DNA from: Desulfurivibrio sp044068625
GTDB lineage: Bacteria > Desulfobacterota > Desulfobulbia > Desulfobulbales > Desulfurivibrionaceae
Assembly (NCBI RefSeq): GCF_044068625.1
Contig: NZ_JBIPKH010000033.1
Coordinates: 1 to 19,212, forward strand
DNA length: 19,212 nt
Direction: 5' to 3'
Positions within the stretch are counted from its first letter, which is position 1, and the number at the start of each line of letters is the position of its first letter. The notes beneath the pieces were generated by a model. The model ran no database searches and was not told the DNA's origin. It was given only the letters and a program-made list of their open reading frames with translations. Both the position numbers and the translations under genes were made by a program. This document shows, in pieces, positions 7,786 through 15,500 of the stretch.

Positions 7786-10098
7786 TTGCCGACCAACGAA
7801 GCGCAAGTGGCTGCCGAGAGCGAAAGATTACAGGCAACCCTGGGGGCATTGCAGGCGGGCTGTTTTCGGCCTTTGGATCTGCTGCCCTATCAGGGTACCA
7901 CGGAAAAGCTGCTGGCCCTGGCCCTCAATGGGCCGCCGGCCGGACCGGCCCCGATCACCGAAGGCTTGGCCGAGCTGGCTGCCGCCCTGGAGGGGGTGGA
8001 TACCTCCCAGGCCCGGGTGCTGGTTTTTGGGGGCGGCACCGGATTGTCCAATATTATTGGGGGGGACAGCCGCCATCCCCGCTGGCCCGAGAACCCTTTT
8101 GCCGGCTTGAAGGCGCTTTTCCCCCGGACCAGCGCGGTGGTCTGTGTCACCGATGACGGTGGCTCCACCGGGGAGTTGCTCAAGGATCTGCCCCTGATCG
8201 CCGTCGGTGATCTCCGTCACGTGCTGCTCTCCTCGATTCGGCTGGATAAGTTGACCAAACAGTATGAGCTCAACGAGAGTGAAGCCACTCAGGTGGTCGG
8301 GCGGCTCCACCGGCTGTTTAATTTCCGTTTTCCGCGCTTGCCCGTCGATGGCGCGACCCTGCTGGCCCAGTGCGGGGTGGATTTGGCCCTCTTGCCCCCT
8401 TTCATGGCCCGCTCACTGGGGGGGCTGATCGCGGAGCTCTTTGAGCACGGGGGGTTGCGGCGCCTGGGGCAGCGTCCCCACTGTCTGGGTAACCTGCTGC
8501 TGGTGGCCGCCATCTACCGTCAACCCGGGGTGCAGCCGTGGAGTGCCGAGCCGGTGGCCCCGCCGCCGGCCGCCATTCGGCAGGGGTTGCGCTTCCTGGC
8601 CGACCTGCTGGGAGCCTCGCCCGAGGCGGTCCTGCCCTGCACCACCACCCCGGCTTCCCTGAAAATTCTCTATGAAAACGGGGTGCTGGTCAGCGGGGAG
8701 AGCAAGTCGGCCACCGCCCGCCGCCGTTGCCCGGTGGATCGGGTTTTTGTCGAGTTTGCCCATCCTCCCGAGGTGGCTCCGGAACTGCTGGCGGCGGTGG
8801 CGGAGGCCGATATAATTCTTTTTGCCCCCGGCAGCCTTTTCACCAGTATTATTCCGATCCTGCAGCTTCCGGGCCTGGCGGCGGCGGTGCGGCAAAACCG
8901 GCGGGCGCTCAAGGTGCTGCTGGCCAACCTCTGGGTTCAGGCCGGGGAAACCGATCTGGTGCGGGGCGAACGGGAGCGTCGTTTCCATGTCTCCGATCTG
9001 CTGCGGGCCTACCGCCGCAATATTCCCGGTGGTTTTGCCGGCCTCTTCCGCCAGGTGCTGGTGGTGGGGATGCGGGAGATCCCCGGCAGCATTCTGCAAA
9101 GTTACGCCCTGGAAAACAAGATCCCGATCTACCTGGACCGGGAGCAGGTTCAGGCCTTGGGCCTGACGCCTCTGGAGGCGGCCATTGCTTCCCAGCACAC
9201 CTTGGATGGACGGGGAGTGATCCAGCATGATCCGGCGGCGGTGGCTTGTGCCGCGCGGGTGCTGTGGGCCCTGCGTGACCCCGCAGCCGACGGTCAGGGC
9301 GAAGAAGAGGGCGAGCCGCAAGGGGAAATCCTGGCTTTGGTCAACCCCCAGCGTCAGACCCCCGATCGGCGGTTGGCCGAACTGGAGGCTCGGCTGGTCG
9401 AACTCGATCTGACCGAGACCTGGCGCCCGGTGGTGGCCAACATTCTATGGAACCATCGGGATATCAGGTTGGAGCACCTGGCTCAGGTCGCCGGGCTCAG
9501 GCTTATTTCGGTGGCGGACTGGAGTCGTTGCCAGGAGTGGGACAACGTCTTCTCTTTCTACGATCCCCAGGACCGGATGATCAAGATTCGGGCCGATGTG
9601 GCCCAGCCGGCCGCGCCCGGCGCCGGCCCGGGACCACGCTTTGAGATCGCCTTTCTGGTGGCCCTGGGTCAGTCGCTGCTGGGTAACTATGCCGCCGTCA
9701 AGGAGAAGACTCCGGTGGTTTTCAAGCGGGAAACCGTGGGCTATATTTTCAGCCTGACCATGCGGGAGGAGCCCGCCCGCCACTCGTTTTTCACCGGCCA
9801 GGAGCTGGCCGAGTATTTGCGCCTGGCCCGGATGCGCCCTTCAGCCGCCAACCCCCTGCTGTTTACCCGGCTGCTCAACAGCCAGGAGGGTTTCACCCCC
9901 CCGGGCCTGCTTTTCGGTCTGACCTACGCCTGGTATCTGGATAACCGTTTTGCCCCCCACATCGAATACAAAATGTCCATAGCCCGGGCCGAATCCTCCG
10001 ACCTGGTCCCCGAGCAGCAGCGGATCGCCGGTCGGCGCCAGGGCCTGATCGACTTTTTCCGCAGCCGGGTCTTCCGCCAGCAGCAAGTCGGTTGCTAA
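7786..10098 (+). CDS. Long CofD/YvcK-like protein with C-terminal extension (GAK-system type)
   Basis: The 770-aa product has a CofD/YvcK-type core (about 75-497): VFGGGTGLSN (80-89), VTDDGGSTGEL (121-131), GDLRHVLL (141-148), GNLLL (235-239) and APGSLFTSIIPIL (347-359). CofD transfers lactyl phosphate to Fo in F420 synthesis; YvcK relatives bind nucleotide-sugars and affect cell-wall and carbon metabolism. The core is followed by about 270 residues (500-770) that I do not recognise, and about 75 residues precede it. I recall a CofD-related family of this size in the 'GAK system' (with ATP-grasp, HprK-related kinase and amphi-Trp proteins), but none of those partners is here. No in-frame ATG occurs before residue 207, upstream of which lie the essential motifs, so the start must be TTG (7786) or another rare codon such as GTG (7807). 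The gene follows mdh by 6 nt and is probably coexpressed with it. The function is unproven. Confidence 0.82.
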   Translation: MPTNEAQVAAESERLQATLGALQAGCFRPLDLLPYQGTTEKLLALALNGPPAGPAPITEGLAELAAALEGVDTSQARVLVFGGGTGLSNIIGGDSRHPRWPENPFAGLKALFPRTSAVVCVTDDGGSTGELLKDLPLIAVGDLRHVLLSSIRLDKLTKQYELNESEATQVVGRLHRLFNFRFPRLPVDGATLLAQCGVDLALLPPFMARSLGGLIAELFEHGGLRRLGQRPHCLGNLLLVAAIYRQPGVQPWSAEPVAPPPAAIRQGLRFLADLLGASPEAVLPCTTTPASLKILYENGVLVSGESKSATARRRCPVDRVFVEFAHPPEVAPELLAAVAEADIILFAPGSLFTSIIPILQLPGLAAAVRQNRRALKVLLANLWVQAGETDLVRGERERRFHVSDLLRAYRRNIPGGFAGLFRQVLVVGMREIPGSILQSYALENKIPIYLDREQVQALGLTPLEAAIASQHTLDGRGVIQHDPAAVACAARVLWALRDPAADGQGEEEGEPQGEILALVNPQRQTPDRRLAELEARLVELDLTETWRPVVANILWNHRDIRLEHLAQVAGLRLISVADWSRCQEWDNVFSFYDPQDRMIKIRADVAQPAAPGAGPGPRFEIAFLVALGQSLLGNYAAVKEKTPVVFKRETVGYIFSLTMREEPARHSFFTGQELAEYLRLARMRPSAANPLLFTRLLNSQEGFTPPGLLFGLTYAWYLDNRFAPHIEYKMSIARAESSDLVPEQQRIAGRRQGLIDFFRSRVFRQQQVGC

Positions 10099-10260
10099 GC
10101 CTTTCTTAAGCTGCCCGTTGGAAGCCGCCCACAATTTCTGACGATAACTTTTTTGCGCAAGGATTCAGGCGGCTGGGGTAGTGCATGTTTTTTTGCCGCT
10201 CACTGGTGCAAAATGCGGGCATCTTCCAAATTCAGGCTGTTTTGGGGGTGGATTTTTTCT

Positions 10261-10289
10261 TTGACATGCCGGTCGGCAGCCGTTATTCA
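10261..10289 (+). promoter_or_regulatory. Possible sigma-70 promoter
   Basis: A perfect -35 hexamer TTGACA (10261-10266) is followed after 17 nt by TATTCA (10284-10289), a weak -10. If used, transcription would begin near 10296 and meet the terminator at 10321-10351, giving an RNA of about 55 nt. The weak -10 keeps confidence low. Confidence 0.3.
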
Positions 10290-10320
10290 AAAAAGTGTCG
10301 GCTTTTGAGGGGCAAGTTGC

Positions 10321-10351
10321 ACGGGGTATTCACTGATGCCCCGTTTTTTTT
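10321..10351 (+). terminator. Strong Rho-independent terminator
   Basis: Arms ACGGGGTATT (10321-10330) and GATGCCCCGT (10335-10344) pair over 10 bp (two G-U pairs) around the tetraloop CACT, with eight consecutive T from 10344 to 10351. It is the only textbook intrinsic terminator I see in the window. It may end the kdsB-mdh-CofD transcript about 220 nt after its last stop, or a small RNA started just upstream. Confidence 0.82.
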
Positions 10352-10365
10352 GCCAGGGTCGATAA

Positions 10366-10551
10366 AAGCAGCACCCTAACTCCTATCTCACCTATCACCT
10401 AAAACCGGGCAAGAAAGGCAAAGCTGACGGCAAAACCGGGGCGGATGACGACAACCGGCAGGATTTCCAGGAGTATGCAGGGAAAAAATCCAGCGGTTCC
10501 ATGGGCACCCTGGGGGATCTGTTGAAATCCAAACTGGCCGGCAAACAGTAG
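10366..10551 (+). pseudogene. 3' remnant of an unidentified gene upstream of recD
   Basis: An open frame of 61 codons runs from just after an in-frame TAA (10363-10365) to the TAG at 10549-10551, with no start codon except an ATG 16 codons from the end. It encodes a Lys/Gly/Asp-rich, charged linker followed by the tail GTLGDLLKSKLAGKQ. Such 'GTLGDLL' tails remind me of S1-domain RNA-binding proteins, but this is a weak resemblance. Only 2 nt separate its stop from the recD ATG, the spacing of an operon partner. I read it as the end of a gene whose upstream part was lost at a junction near 10366-10385. Confidence 0.45.
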
Positions 10552-10553
10552 CG

Positions 10554-12350
10554 ATGGACCGGTTGTTGGCCTGCTGGGTCCGGGAGGAGGTGCTGGGGGA
10601 GTTTGACCGGCACTGGGTCGGGCTGTTGCGCCGCCTTGACCCCCAAGCCTCGCCGGCGGTGCTGCTGGCCGGAGCCCTGGCCCGGGCGGCCATCGACCAG
10701 GGGCATGTCTGCATTGAACTCAACGAATTGTGCGCCCGGGTGCTGCCGGGCCTGGCAGCATAAGCTTCTTTTATTTTTCCAACTCCGGAAGAGCTGCGGG
10801 CCGAACTGGCCCGTTCGCCACTGGTGACCGTTCCGGACCGTGGCGAAGAGGAGGACTCCCCGGCCGAGCCAACGCCGCTGGTGCTGGAATACAACCGGCT
10901 GTACCTTTGGTGCTACCGGCAATATGAAAGTGAACTGGCCGCTTCCATCCTCAACCGGGCCTCCCAGCCGGTGATTGCGCCTGCCGGCCGGGATCCGGTT
11001 CCGCTTTTGCAGGCTCTGACCGCCGCCGCCGGCATCTCTCTGGACCCGGACCAGCAGAAAGCGGTGCTTAACGCCGCAAATCAAAGACTGACCGTTATCT
11101 CCGGCGGCCCCGGCACCGGCAAGACCACGATCATCTTCTTCATTCTGAACCTGCTCCGGCTGCTGCACGCCGGAAAAGGGTCGGCCCCGCCCCGAACCCT
11201 GCTGTTGGCCCCCACCGGCAAAGCGGCGGCCCGCCTGACCGAAACGGTACATATAAAAAGCGGCGATGATTTAAGTGCAGGCGCCGACCCGACAGTTGCA
11301 AAAACCATCCATCGGGCTCTGGGCTTTCAGCGGCAGAGTCCCACCGTTTTTCGTTATCGGGCCGACAACCCTCTGGCTGCCGACCTGGTGGTGGTGGATG
11401 AGGCCTCGATGGTCGATATCGCCCTGATGAGCAAACTCTTTGCGGCGGTGCCGGCCGACGCCCGGCTGATCCTGCTGGGAGACAAAGACCAGTTGGCCTC
11501 GGTGGAGGCCGGCTCCATTCTGGGTGACATCTGCCAGGCCGCTTCCGGCAAGGACAAAGAGAGTTCGCCGCTGAGCGGCTGCGTGGTCAATCTGGAGCGG
11601 GGCTTCCGTTTCGACCCCGACCGGGGAATCGGGGCGCTGACCGGAGCGATCAGGAGCGGTGAGCCGGAGAGGGTGCTGACCGTCCTGCGCCGGGACCGGA
11701 CCGGGGAGATCAGCTGCCACGATCTCCCGCCGCCGGAACGGAATCCCGTCTTCAAATCCCTGGTGGTCGACGGTTTCAAGCCGTACCTGACGGCAAAAAC
11801 AGCGGAAGAGGCCCTGGAACTGCTGGCGGAATTCCGCCTGCTTTGCGCCCATCGCCGGGGCCGGGAGGGGGTTGAAAACCTGAACCGTTTTTGCCGCGAC
11901 CTGCTGGCGGCCGCCGGCTGCCTGCGCCCTGACGGCCCGTGGTATAAGGGGCGGCCTATTATGATCAGGGTCAACGATTACTCCCAGCAACTGTTCAACG
12001 GCGATCTCGGGGTGATCTGGGATGATCCCGACGAGGGCGGCGAGCTGCGGGCCTTCTTCCCGGCGAGCGGCGGCCGGATCCGCTCGCTGCTGCCGGGCCG
12101 CCTGCCCGGCCATGAAACCGCTTTCGCCATGACCATCCACAAAAGCCAGGGTTCCGAATTCAAGCGGGTGGCGGTGGTGCTGCCCCGCGAACCGTCGCCG
12201 ATCCTGACCCGGGAACTGCTCTACACCGCCGTCTCCCGCGCCCGCAGCCAGGTCCATCTCTTCGCCCCGGAAACAATCATTGCCGGGGCGGTAAGCGGCC
12301 GGGTGACGCGAGCTTCCGGCCTGGCCTTCCGTATTTCAGAAGAGAGATAA
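10554..12350 (+). pseudogene. recD: RecD (exonuclease V alpha subunit) interrupted by an in-frame stop
   Basis: The frame of 599 codons, counting two stops, matches the length of RecD, the 5'-3' helicase of RecBCD. Its N-terminal part (10554-10760) carries the RecD1 'LLAGALARAAIDQGHVCIEL' segment; after a TAA at 10761-10763 (codon 70) the same frame resumes with FPTPEELRAELARSPLV and continues to the end. Numbering from codon 1 of the full frame, helicase motifs follow: Walker A SGGPGTGKTT, then APTGKAAARLTE, motif II VVVDEASMVD, motif III LLGDKDQLASVEAGS, AMTIHKSQGSEF and LYTAVSRARSQV. All helicase motifs are intact, so the stop is the only visible lesion. A restart at GTG 10824 would keep the helicase core but lacks a ribosome site and loses the N-terminal RecB-contact domain. 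recB and recC are not in the window. It may be a young pseudogene or a sequencing error. Confidence 0.88.
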
Positions 12351-12361
12351 AAAATTTTCCA

Positions 12362-12390
12362 TTGACAACCTGACCCACAGTCGCTACAGA
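12362..12390 (+). promoter_or_regulatory. Possible promoter of the teneurin-like gene
   Basis: TTGACA (12362-12367), 17 nt spacer, then TACAGA (12385-12390) lie between the recD stop and the large surface-protein gene. The -35 is perfect and the -10 poor. A roughly 120-nt leader would follow. The rest of 12351-12514 shows no gene. Confidence 0.3.
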
Positions 12391-12514
12391 GCCTTAATTA
12401 TTTCCTTTTTTAAGTCAGGATTTTCGTTACTAGCATCCGCTGCCGCTTTTTCCGAGACAGTGGATAAAAAACGATATCTTAGCTGGTTGCTCAGCAAAAA
12501 GAGGGGAGGGGAAG

Positions 12515-15500
12515 ATGGGAGCGAAGAGGGATTATGTTTGGCAAAAGGTCTGGGTCTACCCGTTGCTGCTGCTGCCGTTGCTGCTGCTTTTTGCCGGCGT
12601 CCTCCATCCGGCGCCCGACCTGGCATTGGATTCCGAACCGACCGCCATCGCTATCCATCCCGATTCCGAGATAGCGATCATCTCCCACGAGAAGGACGAC
12701 CGGGTTACCCTGCTCAATCTTGACCGCCTTGAGGAAAGGGTCAACATCCCCGTCGGCCGCGCCCCCAAAGGGGTGGCCGTCAATGAAGCCGCCAACACCG
12801 GGCTGGTCAGCAACAGCAAGGACAAAAACGTCTCGGTTATTGATCTCGCCTTTTTCCGCGAACTCTATGCGATCAAGGTAGGCGGCCGTCCCCAGGCGGT
12901 GGCGGTGGATTCCACCCGGAACCGGGGGGTGGTGGTCAACCGCCAGGACGGCACCGTTTCCGCGCTCGACCTCTATCACGGCCGCGAGGATGCGGCCATC
13001 CAGGTGGACCGGCTGCCCATAGCCATCGCCGTAGACCCGGGCCTGAATTATGCCGTGGTGGTCGATCATGTCAGTCCGGCCCGCGACACGGTTGCGATCA
13101 TCGACCTCGACAGCCGCCAGGTCATCAAAAAGGTGGAAGTGGGCCGCGGCCCGGTGGCGGTGGATATCGACCCCGATACCCATCTCGCCGTGGTGGCCAA
13201 TGAGCGCAGCTCAAGTCTCACCGTCATCGATCTTGCCACCTGGGAATTCCGCCATATTCCCCTGGAACACCGGCCGGTGGATGTGGCCACAAGCCGGGTA
13301 ACCGGCCAGGCCCTGGTTCTCTCAAGGCTGAACAACCTGCTGCTGGCGGTGGACCTTGCCACCGGCGAGATCGTCAAAACCTACCCGGTAAAACACCGGG
13401 CCGCGGCTCTGGCCGTTTCGCCCTACAGCAACCGGGCAGCCGTGGTCGACGCCTCGGCCAACAGCCTCTCCCTGATCCAGCTCGACAACCCGGTTCCCAT
13501 CCTCCAGGAGGTCGCTCCGGCTTCGGCCGATCTCTTCAGCGTGCCCAAAACCGTCACCCTTGTCGGCCACCGCTTTCTTAAAAGCGCCGAGGTGCTGGTG
13601 GAAAAGGACGGCATCATCCTGCAGCTTCCCTTTCGCTTCATCAACCACCGCGCCCTGGAGGTCGACCTGCCCGACGAGGTAAGGAACCGGCCCGGCCAGT
13701 ATCTCTTTCGGGTGGTAAACCCGGAACCGGTCGGCGGCAGCAGCAACCCGATAATTTTCGAGGTTCGCAACGTCATCAAGGTAAATATTATCAGCCCCGC
13801 CGATCAGAGCGAGGTGGACGCCGCCGGTCTGACGGTAAGCGGCACCGCCCTGTCCGGCTATCCCATCACTTCGGTGATGGTAAACGAGGTGGCCGCCGTT
13901 TACGAAAACGGAATGTTCACCGCCGAGATCGTGCTCGCGCCCGGGGAAAACAGCATTACCGCCGTGGTCCAAGACCAGGGCGGCTATACCGCCTCAAGCG
14001 CCATCACGGTAAATTACACGCCCAAGGGGCCGCCCGACCCGGCCGAGGTGGCGCCGCCGCTGAACCCCACCGAGGCCACCGACATCGCCGCCGCCACCGA
14101 GTTTCTCTACTCCGGCCCCAACCCGGTCCAGACCGGAGTCGAGCCGGAAACCATCGAGGCCCGGAGGGTGGCGGTTCTGCGCGGCAAGGTGCTGGACCGC
14201 AATAATGTTCCCCTTGCCGGGGTAACCGTCACCATCCTCAACCACCCCGAATTCGGCCAGACCCTGAGCCGGACCGACGGCCTGTTCGACCTGGCGGTCA
14301 ACGGCGGCGGCCTGGTCACCGTCAACTATGAAAAGGAAGGCTATCTGCCAGTGCAGCGCCAAGTCCAGGCCCCCTGGCGGGATTACGCCTGGGCTGCCGA
14401 CGTGGTCATGATCCCGCTGGACAGCAGGGTTACGGTTATCGACCTGGCGGCGGCCGAAACCATCCAGGTGGCCCAGGGCAACGAGGTGGAGGACGAGGAC
14501 GGCAGCCGCCAGGCCACCCTGCTTTTCGCCCCCGGCACCACCGCCGAAATGGTCCTGCCCGACGGCTCCACCCAGCCGCTTACCACCATCAGCGTAAGGG
14601 CCACCGAATACACCGTGGGCGACAACGGCCCGGAAGCGATGCCGGCCGTCCTGCCGGCCAACATCGCCTACACCTACTGCGTCGAGTTGAGCGTTGACGA
14701 AGCGATGGCCGCCGGCGCCACCGAAGTGCGCTTCAGCCGGCCGGTCACCTTCTACCTGGACAACTTCATCGATTTCCCGGTGGGGGGGATCGTCCCCACC
14801 GGCTACTACGACCGGGTCCGCGGCGTCTGGGTGCCGTCGGAAAACGGCCGGGTGGTAAAGGTGGTCGGCATCAGCAACGGCCTGGCCGAGCTGGATATCT
14901 CCGGCGACGGCCAGACAGCCAGCGCCGAGGCCCTGGCCGAACTGGGAGTTACCGAAGAGGAGCGGCAAAACCTGGCCGAACTGTATGAACCCGGCAAAAG
15001 CCTCTGGCGGGTGCCGATCTCTCACTTTACCCCCTGGGATTGCAACTGGCCTTACGGCCCGCCGCCGGATGCCGAGCCGCCCCCCTACGATCCCCCGCGA
15101 CCGGAGGATCGGGACAAGCCCGACGACCCCACCGAGTGCCGGGGCTGCGTTATCGAGGCTGAAAGCCAGGTGCTGGGCGAATCGATTCCGATCGCCGGCA
15201 CGCCTTACACCCTCAACTACCGCTCCGACCGGGTACCCGGCTATGCTGGAGGACGTACCATCGAAATCCCCTTGAGCGGCTCCTCGGTGACTGGCTCGCT
15301 TAGGCGTATCGAGCTTGAAATCCGGGTGGCGGGCCAGGTCCACCGCGCCAGCTTCGCCCCTCTGCCCAACCAGCGCACCACCTTCACCTGGGACGGCAAG
15401 GACGGCTACGGCCGGCCGGTGCAGGGCGATGTCAAGCTCACCTACCACCTGCGCTTTGTCTATCCGGTGGTATATCTTGAATCCTCCAGATTTGCCGCCG

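Larger units (their letters stand above)
10099..10365. other. Noncoding region after the CofD-like gene
   Basis: No convincing gene lies here. It is AT-richer than its surroundings and holds several T-runs, an inverted repeat (AGCCGCC at 10123-10129 with GGCGGCT at 10168-10174), a possible promoter (10261-10289) and a strong terminator hairpin (10321-10351). A 64-codon frame (10185-10379) runs through the terminator and has no recognisable product. Confidence 0.6.

Noticed and set aside
7890..9321. Antisense frames under the CofD-like gene
   Set aside because: Arg/Gly/Gln-rich shadow translations with no motif; the plus strand carries the clear CofD motifs.
10185..10379. 64-codon open frame in the gap after the CofD-like gene
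   Set aside because: It runs through a strong terminator hairpin, has no ribosome site and no recognisable product.
10761..10763. Recoded stop (selenocysteine or pyrrolysine) in recD
   Set aside because: Those use TGA and TAG; this is TAA, and nothing suggests an unusual residue in RecD at this place.
10824..12350. Independent short RecD helicase gene starting at GTG 10824
   Set aside because: The codons just upstream continue the RecD reading (FPTPEELRAELA) in the same frame and no ribosome site precedes the GTG, so a single interrupted gene explains it better.
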